A stretch of DNA of 64,000 nt, taken from Clostridiaceae bacterium (lineage in GTDB: Bacteria > Bacillota > Clostridia > Peptostreptococcales > T1SED10-28). The notes beneath the pieces were generated by a model. The model worked only from the letters and a program-made list of their open reading frames with translations, was not told the origin of the DNA and searched no databases. Below are positions 35,741 through 43,937 of the stretch, piece after piece; within the stretch, counting starts at the first letter, position 1, and each line of letters opens with the position of its first letter. Where the stretch lies: NCBI GenBank assembly GCA_003554105.1, contig PWFQ01000065.1, positions 25,007-89,006 of the forward strand. Direction: 5' to 3'. Both the position numbers and the translations under genes were made by a program.

Positions 35741-36658
35741 ATGATGATGAGAATAAACAAGAAAAAAATAAGTGGAGGGGCAATACTGATTATACTAGTC
35801 TTGGTTCTGAGCATGTCTCTAGTCAGTTGCGGTAATGATGAAGATGAAACGATCGTCGTTGCATCGAAACCCCATGCTGAACAGTATATTCTTGGAGAAA
35901 TGCTGAGCATTCTTATAGAAGAACATACGGATTTATCAGTTGAAAGAAATCTCGGCATCGGTGGAGGAACATCAAATATTCATCCAGCAGTACTCGCAGG
36001 AGATATTGATCTCTATCCCGAGTACACGGGAACCTCATGGATGTTTGTGCTGAATGAAGATCTGATCGAAGATCCTGAGGAACTCTACCAGAAAACCAAA
36101 GAGGCCTATATGGAAGAGTTTGATATTGCTTGGCTGGATTTATACGGCTTTAACAACACCTATGCATTAGCAGTATCACGGGAGATCGCTGATGAGTATC
36201 AACTGAATACCTACTCAGACCTGGCGGAAGTCTCATCGGAGCTTAGATTCGGAGCAGAATACGATTTTTATGAGCGGGATGACGGCTATGATGCCTTGGT
36301 GGCTCATTACGGCTTTAATTTCCAACGGGAGATTGAATTGGACATCGGATTGAAATATCAAGCAATCGGGCAAGGGGAAGTAGATGTAATTAATGCATTT
36401 TCCACCGATGGACTGATCAATGCCTATGATCTGAAGGTGCTTGAAGACGATCAGAGATTTTTTCCCTCCTATTTTGCCGGGACTGTGATACGGCAGGAGA
36501 CACTGGATCGATATCCTGAGCTGGAAGAAGTGCTGAATCGTCTCGGGGGAATGATCAGCGATGAGGAAATGATAGAAATGAATTATCTGGTGGAAGAAGA
36601 AAACCAGGAAGCCGATAAGGTTGCAAGAGACTTTTTAGAGATGAAAGGACTCATATAG
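35741..36658 (+). CDS. OpuC/OsmF-type substrate-binding lipoprotein
   Basis: Seen: 305 residues; lipoprotein signal with VSCGN lipobox, then an OpuAC-type binding domain with SKPHAEQYILGEML, LAGDIDLYPEYTGTSW and YALAVSRE. Three consecutive ATG codons (35741, 35744, 35747) follow AAGGAG; the third has the best spacing, so the protein may be two residues shorter. Known: captures quaternary amines. An aromatic cage cannot be confirmed by eye, so the ligand stays open. Confidence 0.92.
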   Translation: MMMRINKKKISGGAILIILVLVLSMSLVSCGNDEDETIVVASKPHAEQYILGEMLSILIEEHTDLSVERNLGIGGGTSNIHPAVLAGDIDLYPEYTGTSWMFVLNEDLIEDPEELYQKTKEAYMEEFDIAWLDLYGFNNTYALAVSREIADEYQLNTYSDLAEVSSELRFGAEYDFYERDDGYDALVAHYGFNFQREIELDIGLKYQAIGQGEVDVINAFSTDGLINAYDLKVLEDDQRFFPSYFAGTVIRQETLDRYPELEEVLNRLGGMISDEEMIEMNYLVEEENQEADKVARDFLEMKGLI

Positions 36659-37615
36659 ATGGAAATAATTAGGTTTCGCAATGTATCCAAGGCTTATATA
36701 CTTGAAGATTGGGTAATTCATCAATTGGATTTCTCTATTGAAAAGGGAGAATTTGTAACATTAATCGGACCATCGGGATGCGGTAAAACAACAATGCTAA
36801 AAATGATTAATGGATTGATCCCTTTTGATCGCGGAGATATTTTAATCAATGGTCAATCCATCAGAGAATGGGATATGATTCGATTAAGGAGACAGATCGG
36901 ATATGTCATTCAACAAATCGCTCTTTTCCCCCATATGACCATTGAAAAAAACATCAGTTATGTCCTTGATCTCTTAAAAGTGGAAAGAGAAACACAAAGA
37001 AAACGCTCTGAAGAACTGATTGATCTCGTAGGACTTGAACGATCCTATCTAAAGCGATATCCGAGGGAGTTGAGCGGAGGACAAAAACAGCGTGTTGGTG
37101 TCGCTAGAGCACTGGCGGCAGATCCTGAAATCGTTTTGATGGACGAGCCTTTTGGTGCTGTGGATGATATCACTCGTAAAATTTTGCAAAAAGAAATGAA
37201 GCAGCTCCATAAAATGCTTGAAAAAACAATTGTTTTTGTCACCCATGATATTGAGGAAGCCATCCATTTAGGAACAAAAATGGTTCTGATGGATCAAGGG
37301 GAAATTGTCCAGGCAGGAACAAAAGAAGAAATGGTATTTTCTCCGAACAATGAGTTTACAAAGAGATTTCTTGAATCAAAAGGCTTTAATGCATATCTGG
37401 GACAACTTACGATTAAGGAAGTGTGCACTCTTGTCAAACAGAAAAAGGTAAGCGATGAAATAATCGAAACCATTGATGGGGATGCATCAGTTTTAGAAGG
37501 CATACGACGTCTGATTGAAAAAGGTGTGAAACATCTCAATGTTATTGGTAACAATGGGATTATAGGCCGATTTTCTCTTGAAGATATAAAAGAAAAAATC
37601 AAGAAAGGAGAATAA
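36659..37615 (+). CDS. OpuC-type ABC transporter ATPase with C-terminal CBS region
   Basis: Seen: 318 residues; Walker A GPSGCGKTTML, Q-loop, signature LSGGQKQRVGVARA, Walker B IVLMDEPFGAVD, and a C-terminal CBS-like segment (about 255-315). The ATG immediately follows the stop of the binding-protein gene. Known: drives quaternary-amine import; the CBS region senses ionic strength in OpuA-type systems. Completes an ABC transporter whose last operon member is a thiamine-binding protein. Confidence 0.94.
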   Translation: MEIIRFRNVSKAYILEDWVIHQLDFSIEKGEFVTLIGPSGCGKTTMLKMINGLIPFDRGDILINGQSIREWDMIRLRRQIGYVIQQIALFPHMTIEKNISYVLDLLKVERETQRKRSEELIDLVGLERSYLKRYPRELSGGQKQRVGVARALAADPEIVLMDEPFGAVDDITRKILQKEMKQLHKMLEKTIVFVTHDIEEAIHLGTKMVLMDQGEIVQAGTKEEMVFSPNNEFTKRFLESKGFNAYLGQLTIKEVCTLVKQKKVSDEIIETIDGDASVLEGIRRLIEKGVKHLNVIGNNGIIGRFSLEDIKEKIKKGE

Positions 37616-37618
37616 TCC

Positions 37619-37921
37619 ATGGCAATTGTAGAAGTATCAATTACACCTCTTGGAACGGAAAGCCCAAGCGTTAGTCAGTATGTTGCTGATTGTCACAAAG
37701 TTTTAAAAAGTTATCCGCAGATCCACTCCCAATTAACGCCAATGGGAACGATCCTCGAAGGAGAACTTTCACAAATCTTAAAAGCGATCGAAGAGATGCA
37801 TGAGATGCCCTTTCGAAATAATGCAAAAAGAGTTTCGACGTTGATAAAAATTGATGACCGTCGAGATCGAAAAGGAACAATGAAGGGGAAAATAGAATCT
37901 GTTTTATCAAAGATGGAATAA
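37619..37921 (+). CDS. Thiamine-binding DUF77/MTH1187-family protein
   Basis: Seen: 100 residues, the compact DUF77 ferredoxin-like fold: AIVEVSITPLGTESPSVSQYV at residues 2 onward, LTPMGTILEG, and RVSTLIKIDDRRD. AGAAAGGAG precedes the ATG, which is three bases after the ATPase stop, so it is in the same operon. Known: MTH1187/YqgV proteins bind thiamine or pyrimidine intermediates and are often near thiamine genes. Inference: the neighbouring transporter may carry thiamine or a related cation, or the protein may sense the pathway. Confidence 0.88.
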   Translation: MAIVEVSITPLGTESPSVSQYVADCHKVLKSYPQIHSQLTPMGTILEGELSQILKAIEEMHEMPFRNNAKRVSTLIKIDDRRDRKGTMKGKIESVLSKME

Positions 37922-37930
37922 AGAATCAAG

Positions 37931-37970
37931 AATCCTCTCTTTGAGAATTCATAAGGGGAAGGGATTTTTT
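37931..37970 (+). terminator. Probable terminator of the transporter operon
   Basis: AATCC (37931-37935) pairs with GGATT (37962-37966), inner pairing is imperfect; six T follow. Confidence 0.4.
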
Positions 37971-38014
37971 CTTTCTTTGCTGACAATTCGTTTTAGAAAT
38001 AACGGTTGACGATA

Positions 38015-38043
38015 TTGACATCCTGAAGAATCAAGGGTAAAAT
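38015..38043 (+). promoter_or_regulatory. cysE promoter
   Basis: TTGACA (38015-38020), 17-base spacer, TAAAAT (38038-38043). The leader then holds a hairpin, ATATCCGA (38053-38060) / TCGGATAT (38070-38077), eight perfect pairs with a nine-base loop. Confidence 0.75.
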
Positions 38044-38100
38044 AAGACAGATATATCCGATCAAATAACTCGGATATGCTCGAATTCTTTCTGAAGGGAT

Positions 38101-38622
38101 GTGAAAGAGATTTCGATCACAAAACTTGTTAAAAAAAAGGATCCAGCTGCGAAAAATGCTTTGGACGTATTTTTGAACTACTCAGGAATACACATTATGG
38201 GATTCTACCGAATCGGGCATTTTCTATACAAAAAAAACAGATTCGTATTATCTCGCTTTATTATGACTGTCGGCCGTTTTTTTACTGGCATCGAGATTCA
38301 TCCCGGAGCAGTAATCGGCAAAGGTTTTTTTATTGATCATGGGATGGGTATTGTCATTGGTGAGACTGCTGAGATAGGAGACAATGTTACAATTTTTCAT
38401 GGGGTGACTCTGGGCGGCACAGGAAAGGATCAGGGGAAACGGCATCCTACGGTTGAAGACGATGTTCTTATCGGAGCGGGAGCGAAAATTCTTGGACCCA
38501 TTTTCATTGGGAAAGGAGCAAAAATCGGTGCAAACGCAGTGGTTCTTGGAGATGTACCTCCTGGAATGACTGCAGTAGGGATCCCTGCTAGAGTAGTTGA
38601 CACCAAATCATTCAATTCTTAA
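38101..38622 (+). CDS. cysE: Serine O-acetyltransferase CysE (short form)
   Basis: Seen: 173 residues from GTG 38101, forced because an in-frame TGA lies at 38092-38094. The ribosome site GAAGGGA ends right before the start, closer than usual. N-terminal [19 protein letters not shown] and the left-handed beta-helix with [40 protein letters not shown] and [13 protein letters not shown]. Known: makes O-acetylserine for cysteine synthesis. Short EpsC-like form lacking the long N-terminal helical domain. It has its own promoter and leader hairpin. cysK is not adjacent. Confidence 0.92.
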   Translation: MKEISITKLVKKKDPAAKNALDVFLNYSGIHIMGFYRIGHFLYKKNRFVLSRFIMTVGRFFTGIEIHPGAVIGKGFFIDHGMGIVIGETAEIGDNVTIFHGVTLGGTGKDQGKRHPTVEDDVLIGAGAKILGPIFIGKGAKIGANAVVLGDVPPGMTAVGIPARVVDTKSFNS

Positions 38623-38672
38623 CTATAGCCATGGAATATCAATTTAAAATATGATATTCTATGGCTATAGTT
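38621..38672 (+). repeat. 21-bp inverted repeat between cysE and the cyclodeaminase-like gene
   Basis: Left arm 38621-38641 and right arm 38652-38672, 20 of 21 pairs perfect plus one G-T pair, ten-base loop. The cysE stop is in the first bases. There is no U-run after it, so it is a poor intrinsic terminator; it may protect mRNA 3' ends or be a small mobile repeat. Confidence 0.85.
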
Positions 38673-38705
38673 GTCTATATTTAATCACTGATAAGGAGGA
38701 AGAAT

Positions 38706-39344
38706 ATGCTGTTAGAAGTGAAAGTAAAAGATTTTGTAGAGGATGTTGCAAGCAGTAAGCCTGCTCCTGGTGGGGGAAGTGTTGCCGCATTAACCAGTAG
38801 CTTAGGTTCAGCGTTGACGTCGATGGTAGGGAATCTAACAATTGGTCGTAAAGCCTATGAGAAGTTAACTGTAGAACAAAAGAAGCAGCTCGATCATAAT
38901 TTTGTCCGCTCTCAAGAACTAATTAAAGCATTAAATCGATTAACTGAAGAGGATACAACTGCATTTAACGGTGTAATGGCAGCGTTTAAATTGCCTAAAG
39001 GCACGGAAGAAGAAAAGAAAAAACGCAGTGAGGAGATTCAAAAGGCAATGAAGGAAGCTTTGGAAGTGCCTTTGACTGTGGCCAAGGAATCCTTGGAAGT
39101 CTTGAAAATTCAAAAGAGTTTTGGCGATTTTGGCAATCCCAATGCAATTACAGATGTTGGCGTAGGAGCACTTCTTGCCTATGCCGGTCTTGAAGGAGCA
39201 CTGTTTAATGTCCTGATAAATTTACAGAGCATCAAGGATGAGGAGTATGTGAAAGAAATACGGGAAAAGTGTGATGCATTGAAAAGCGAAGGGAATCGTC
39301 TTAAAAATGAAACTCTTGAAGTGGTATACAGCAAGTTGAATTAA
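38706..39344 (+). CDS. Cyclodeaminase/cyclohydrolase-family protein (FTCD C-terminal type)
   Basis: Seen: 212 residues, helical; the FTCD_C signature KPAPGGGSVAALTSSLGSAL near residue 18 and DFGNPNAITDVGVGALLAYAGL. AAGGAGG precedes the ATG. Known: relatives (FchA, formiminotransferase cyclodeaminase) convert formimino- or methenyl-tetrahydrofolate, often in purine or glycine fermentation. Downstream lies a purine permease, so a role in purine or histidine catabolism through formiminoglycine is plausible, but the substrate is not shown. Confidence 0.9.
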   Translation: MLLEVKVKDFVEDVASSKPAPGGGSVAALTSSLGSALTSMVGNLTIGRKAYEKLTVEQKKQLDHNFVRSQELIKALNRLTEEDTTAFNGVMAAFKLPKGTEEEKKKRSEEIQKAMKEALEVPLTVAKESLEVLKIQKSFGDFGNPNAITDVGVGALLAYAGLEGALFNVLINLQSIKDEEYVKEIREKCDALKSEGNRLKNETLEVVYSKLN

Positions 39345-39649
39345 GCAAAGTTTTACTACCGATGCAAGAAACAGGAAGAATCCACATCACCATTACGCAC
39401 AAAAGGTTTGTGCAGGGAGTAAAAACGAATAATCCACAAATAAATAGCAGTAATAATTCGTCAAACCACGTATGAAAAAAATAATAGCCGGAAAAACATC
39501 GCATATTTTCCACTATGCTATTGAAGACTATGGCAATATCGATTATAATACTATCGTTCCGACTTGTATATGATTCATTGATTATGAAGAATGGAGCGGG
39601 CATAATTTTCTATGCAGCAGGAAAAAAATAAACTGAGGGGGCACGAATA
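39345..39649 (+). promoter_or_regulatory. Intergenic region with hairpin and purine-permease promoter
   Basis: Contains GCACAAA (39397-39403) / TTTGTGC (39407-39413), a 7-bp hairpin without T-run, and a promoter TTGAAG (39521-39526), 17-base spacer, TATAAT (39544-39549). I looked for the conserved core of a purine riboswitch and did not find it. No gene seen here. Confidence 0.65.
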
Positions 39650-40960
39650 TTGAGTACTAATAAATTTCTAGAAAACCAATTTAAGCTCACAGAAAACGGC
39701 ACGAACCCCAGAACGGAAGTGCTTGCAGGAATTACTACTTTTATGACGATGGCTTACATATTAGCGGTGAATCCGTATTATCTCGGTCTCGCTGAAATGG
39801 ATGTGAATGCTGTTTTTACCGCGACCGCACTTGCATCGCTTGTTGCCACACTGGTAATGGCATTTTATGCGAATTATCCCTTTGCACTGGCACCGGGAAT
39901 GGGACTGAATGCATTTTTTGCAATTACAATTGTACAGATCATGGGGTATTCTTGGCAGTTTGCTTTAACTGCAGTATTTATTGAAGGACTAATTTTTCTT
40001 GCTCTTACTTTTTTCAACATTCGTGATAAGATCGTTGACGCCATTCCTGTAAGCTTGAAACATGCTATATCAGTGGGAATTGGTCTCTTTATTGCATTTA
40101 TCGGGTTGCAAAATGCCGAGGTGATTATTGCATCTCCGGCAACGTCAGTACAACTGGGAGATATGACAAGTGCACCGGCGTTAGTTGCACTTGCCGGAAT
40201 TATAATTACTGGGGTATTACTTATCAAAAAAATCCGGGGAGCCCTTCTAATTGGAATTTTTGTTGCTACGGCAATCAGCATTCCCCTCGGTGTAGCAGAT
40301 CTTCCATCGGCAATTTTTTCCGCACCGCCCTCAATACGACCGATTGCATTGCAGTTTGTGGGATTCTCAGAAATTTTCACCTATGATATGGTAGTAGTAC
40401 TTATTACATTATTAATCGTAGACATGCTGGATACGATTGGAACGCTGGTCGGAGTTGCTTCAAAGACGAACATCCTTAGAGAAGACGGCTCATTACCTCG
40501 TGCAAAGCAAGCGTTGTTTGCCGATGCTGTCGGTACAACCTTTGGTGCCTGCGTGGGAACCAGTACAGTCACTACATACGTAGAGAGTGCAGCCGGTGTA
40601 GCAGAAGGTGGCAGAACAGGGCTGACGGCGTTGACGACTGCAGTAATGTTTGGCGTTGCATTGTTCTTCTCCCCTCTGTTCCTTGTTGTACCTGGTGCAG
40701 CCACAGCACCCGCCTTGGTTCTCGTCGGATTGTTTATGATGTCACCAATTCAAAAGATCGACTTGAGTGATTATACAGAGGCAATACCCGCATTCCTGGC
40801 AATAATCATGATGCCTCTCACCTACAGCATTGCAGAAGGAATCATTTTTGGAGTAACCTCTTATGTATTTCTTAAAGTTTTAACAGGAAAAGGGACTAAA
40901 GTATCTCCTATTGCTTATGTTCTAGTTGCGATTTTTATTCTGAACTTTATTCTTCACTAG
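39650..40960 (+). CDS. NCS2-family adenine/guanine/hypoxanthine permease (AzgA type)
   Basis: Seen: 436 residues, about 12-14 membrane segments; LAGITTFMTMAYILAVNP near the start, FALAPGMGLNAFFA, AISVGIGLFIAFIGLQNA, and the substrate region GTTFGACVGTSTVTTYVESAAGVAEGG. Starts at TTG 39650 after TGAGGGG. Known: proton symport of purine bases. No purine riboswitch core was found upstream. Follows the cyclodeaminase-like gene, hinting at purine use. Confidence 0.93.
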   Translation: MSTNKFLENQFKLTENGTNPRTEVLAGITTFMTMAYILAVNPYYLGLAEMDVNAVFTATALASLVATLVMAFYANYPFALAPGMGLNAFFAITIVQIMGYSWQFALTAVFIEGLIFLALTFFNIRDKIVDAIPVSLKHAISVGIGLFIAFIGLQNAEVIIASPATSVQLGDMTSAPALVALAGIIITGVLLIKKIRGALLIGIFVATAISIPLGVADLPSAIFSAPPSIRPIALQFVGFSEIFTYDMVVVLITLLIVDMLDTIGTLVGVASKTNILREDGSLPRAKQALFADAVGTTFGACVGTSTVTTYVESAAGVAEGGRTGLTALTTAVMFGVALFFSPLFLVVPGAATAPALVLVGLFMMSPIQKIDLSDYTEAIPAFLAIIMMPLTYSIAEGIIFGVTSYVFLKVLTGKGTKVSPIAYVLVAIFILNFILH

Positions 40961-41026
40961 ATAAATACCAAGCAAATACTTGGATAGAATCTGTAATATA
41001 TAAAATCATAGAAAATTAGAACTCTT

Positions 41027-41066
41027 AGAAGTAAACCCTTTGTTGAAAAGCAGAGGGTTTACTTCT
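41027..41066 (+). terminator. Terminator of the purine permease gene
   Basis: 13-bp perfect stem AGAAGTAAACCCT (41027-41039) / AGGGTTTACTTCT (41054-41066), then a tail with T4 and T5 runs separated by CAGG. Confidence 0.85.
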
Positions 41067-41335
41067 GGTTTTCAGGTTTTTGGAAGAAACGAATAAGCTA
41101 TTTGAAAAATGGCACATTATTAAAATGAAACATAATAGTTTGAGAGTGAAATGGAATTTGGTCCGAAAAAGTCAGAACTATTTATAATTATAATAATGAG
41201 GGAAGGTGTATCGCCCCGGAATAAAATGATGATTTTAATAATTCCACTATGAGAACTATCAATAATTTGATAATCAGGTATAATGAGTCTAGGCTGATAA
41301 AGCACAATTTATGGAGCTAATAAGGAGAGATTATT
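41067..41335 (+). other. AT-rich intergenic region
   Basis: No gene seen. TATAAT at 41279-41284 is the likely -10 box of the next gene, about 50 bases before its ATG; the best -35 candidate 17 bases upstream (CTATCA) is poor. Confidence 0.5.
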
Positions 41336-42364
41336 ATGACAAAGTTCCGCGTTTATATAATGGTTACATTAATCGTTTTTCTATTCAGTTTTTCAACTCA
41401 AATTATCCATGCTGACGAAGAAAGTCCGGGATTTGTTGAGGGCATAAAAGAGAGGGTGGAAGACTATTTTTCGTTGGATGATCTGCGTATGATTGATCGA
41501 ATCCTAGAAAGCTTTGATGATCTGAGGGAATCCACAAAAGAGTCAGTAGAGGGAATACAGGAATCAATTGATGAGGCACTGGATTCTGTTTTCTTTTGGC
41601 GAGATAGTAATGACCGATCTGGTGATTCTCAAGTTGATGCGAACATTGGTAAAATTGAAGGAAGGATCTTGGACGCTGAACGAAGAGGCGAAGAGGGAGT
41701 TAGAGTGATTGCCGGTTCTTACTCAACCTACACCTCCGGAGAAGGAAATTTTTACTTTGCTGATATGCCTTTCGGAGACTATGAGGTATCCTATCAATTT
41801 GATGGCGTAGGCACCATCCATGAAGTTACTACTGTTTCAATTTCAAAGAATACGCCATCTATTTATCTGCAGGTGGTTTTGCCTGATGAAACACAAGAAT
41901 CTCAAGTGACAGTTCGGGAACAACCACCGGAAGAAGAGGAGTCATTAATTGATGAGATAACGGAAAGTGATGATGGCACTATGGGAAATGAAGATTATGC
42001 AGGGCGGTTACTTCTTTGGGGAATTCTCTTATTAATTCTACTTACTCCAATAGTGATTTTTTTTAGAGTAAACCGGAAGCAAATACGAATCATTGATCTA
42101 TCAAATGCCGAAGAATTAGGAAAACTCCGCCTGAAGGGGAAAAAACTGATATGGACGGATTTGAGTGATTTTATTATAAACTCCGGCGGAGAAGGAATCA
42201 GAGTCCAGTTTATTCTTCCGAATACGAAGAAAATTCTAGGGAAAAAACTTATTTTTACAAATGAGGAAGTTGTTCTTAAAACCATCGAGATTTACACAGG
42301 AGAACATGAGTTCGTTATCGAACCTTCAAGTTCTGAAGAAAATGCCGACACTTCAGATGTTTAG
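41336..42364 (+). CDS. Membrane protein with extracellular carboxypeptidase-regulatory-like domain
   Basis: Seen: 342 residues. A signal peptide (about 1-26), a helical amphipathic region (30-90), a CarboxypepD_reg-like beta-sandwich (about 107-183: IEGRILDAERRGEEGVRV, SGEGNFYFADMPFGDYEV), an acidic linker, a single membrane helix (about 224-243), and a C-terminal cytoplasmic domain of about 95 residues. Known: the beta-sandwich is a binding or stalk module found in many surface proteins. I do not recognise the cytoplasmic part. Topology suggests a surface sensor or anchor. The PLP-fold/GNAT fusion begins 50 bases later in the same direction. Confidence 0.8.
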   Translation: MTKFRVYIMVTLIVFLFSFSTQIIHADEESPGFVEGIKERVEDYFSLDDLRMIDRILESFDDLRESTKESVEGIQESIDEALDSVFFWRDSNDRSGDSQVDANIGKIEGRILDAERRGEEGVRVIAGSYSTYTSGEGNFYFADMPFGDYEVSYQFDGVGTIHEVTTVSISKNTPSIYLQVVLPDETQESQVTVREQPPEEEESLIDEITESDDGTMGNEDYAGRLLLWGILLLILLTPIVIFFRVNRKQIRIIDLSNAEELGKLRLKGKKLIWTDLSDFIINSGGEGIRVQFILPNTKKILGKKLIFTNEEVVLKTIEIYTGEHEFVIEPSSSEENADTSDV

Positions 42365-42416
42365 ACCTCCTTGCAATGGGCATAAAATATATACAGATCA
42401 ATAAGGAGGTAAGACA

Positions 42417-43811
42417 ATGGAAATGAGTGCAATACGAACCTATGTAGGAAGAACACCGCTAATTCGTGCAAAAAACCTTGAAAACGCTCTGGGTATCAGA
42501 AAAATTTACTTGAAATTGGAGGGTAATAATCCCTCGGGACATTTAGAGGACCGATTGGCATATTTAATTATTCGGGATGCTTTATCAAAAGATCAAAACA
42601 TTATATGCCTTGGTAACACAGGAAAACTGCTTTATTCTCTTGCTCATCTGTCAATCTATTTCGATATTCATCTTGAACTTTTTGCTCCTCGAACTTCGAA
42701 TATAAGGGAGGAACCCTCAGTAAAAGAAAATGATAGAATCCAGATATTCGATGGCGGAGAAACGGAGCTTGAATGCATAAGAAGAAGTAACGAAAGAGCA
42801 GAAGAGAAGGGATACTACAATGCAAATCCTGGAATGACAAACAATATCTTATATCTCTATAGTTTCTCCTATCTTGCAAAAGAGATTAATACAAGATTAA
42901 AGGAAGATCCTACCACTCTTTTTGCTCAAACCGGAGAAGGATTCTCTGTTGCAGGTCTTTATTCAGGCTTTAAGCAGTCATGGATTAATGAAGAAATTGA
43001 AAAACTTCCAAAGATCTATGCATGCTCTACCAGTGAAGGAAACCCGATTGTTGAATCCTTTAAAAAGAAAAGCAAAGAGATTCTAAGAGTTAAAGAGGAA
43101 GATATATCAGAAAGTAAAGTCAACAGAAACCTCTTGCATCAAGAGAATTCCAATAGCCAAGAAGCATTAAATGCAGTATACGATACAGGGGGAGAAGTTG
43201 TTGATATAAGTGACGATGAGTTAGTCAAGTACAAAAATCAATTTCAAGAGCTCGAAAACATTCATATTAGCACTGAGAATGCTTTCCCGATTGCAGCCTT
43301 CATTAAACTGGCAGAGATGGGAAAGATTGATCAGGGAATGCATGTTATTGTTCTGAAAGATGGGAAAGTGGAGTTGGATATCAGAGAGGTGGGAAAGGAT
43401 TCATTGCCTCTTCCCTATGGCGAGTTTTTAAAGCTTCTCGATAGCTGGCTGGTACAGTATTCAGATCCTTTAATTGAAATACGTGAAGCTTTTGATAATG
43501 CATTGGAAGAAGGGTTCGTCCTTACTGCTTATTTCGATGGAGAATTAGCAGGGATTACTGTACTTTCCGCAACCAGTTTTGACGAGTTCTTCCCGAAATA
43601 TCACTTATCCTATATTGCGACTAAAAAAGAGATCAAGGGGAAGGGAATAGGAACTCAGCTAATGCAAAAGGCGATTGAGCTTTGCGAAGGAAATTTATCA
43701 CTTCACGTTGAAGTTGAGAATGAAAACGCTATTAAACTTTATGAAAAAATGGGCTTTAAGAAGAAATACTACAGGATGCTTTATGACGGCTTGGAAAAAA
43801 TGGAGCATTAG
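42417..43811 (+). CDS. PLP-fold (type II) / GNAT acetyltransferase fusion lacking the PLP lysine
   Basis: Seen: 464 residues. Residues 1-340 resemble fold-type II PLP enzymes (threonine synthase/cysteine synthase kin): YVGRTPLIRAKNLE, LKLEGNNPSG, NANPGMTNNI. The Schiff-base lysine, usually in NPTG-xxKDR, is replaced: the segment reads NPSGHLEDR, with Glu44 at that position. Residues 345-464 are a GNAT domain with KGKGIGTQLMQKAI and LYEKMGFKKKYYRM. Known: GNAT enzymes acetylate amines; PLP-fold parts without the lysine cannot form the aldimine. Inference: a substrate-binding or regulatory pseudo-domain feeding an acetyltransferase. AAGGAGGT precedes the ATG. Confidence 0.85.
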   Translation: MEMSAIRTYVGRTPLIRAKNLENALGIRKIYLKLEGNNPSGHLEDRLAYLIIRDALSKDQNIICLGNTGKLLYSLAHLSIYFDIHLELFAPRTSNIREEPSVKENDRIQIFDGGETELECIRRSNERAEEKGYYNANPGMTNNILYLYSFSYLAKEINTRLKEDPTTLFAQTGEGFSVAGLYSGFKQSWINEEIEKLPKIYACSTSEGNPIVESFKKKSKEILRVKEEDISESKVNRNLLHQENSNSQEALNAVYDTGGEVVDISDDELVKYKNQFQELENIHISTENAFPIAAFIKLAEMGKIDQGMHVIVLKDGKVELDIREVGKDSLPLPYGEFLKLLDSWLVQYSDPLIEIREAFDNALEEGFVLTAYFDGELAGITVLSATSFDEFFPKYHLSYIATKKEIKGKGIGTQLMQKAIELCEGNLSLHVEVENENAIKLYEKMGFKKKYYRMLYDGLEKMEH

Positions 43812-43871
43812 AAGATTATTTTAATGAATAAGGCTTCATTTGCAAGTCTTAATTTAAGAGGCAAGAATAAA

Positions 43872-43913
43872 AAGACGGCGGAAAGCTTAAAAGAGCTCTC
43901 CCCGTCTTCTTTT
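43872..43913. terminator. Terminator between the fusion gene and hisC
   Basis: AAGACGG (43872-43878) pairs with CCGTCTT (43902-43908), with further imperfect inner pairing; T-rich on the plus side, A-rich before it. Confidence 0.75.
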
Positions 43914-43937
43914 GAATGTCTAAAAACTTCGCGCTAC

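Noticed and set aside
39301..39603. Minus-strand frame in the gap before the purine permease
   Set aside because: No ribosome site, overlaps the end of the cyclodeaminase-like gene and the permease promoter; composition looks random.
39345..39649. Purine riboswitch before the purine permease
   Set aside because: The conserved core of the purine aptamer, including its TCTACC segment, was looked for and is absent.
41120..41305. Minus-strand 61-codon frame in the AT-rich gap
   Set aside because: Ile-rich translation of AT-rich DNA with no start signal.
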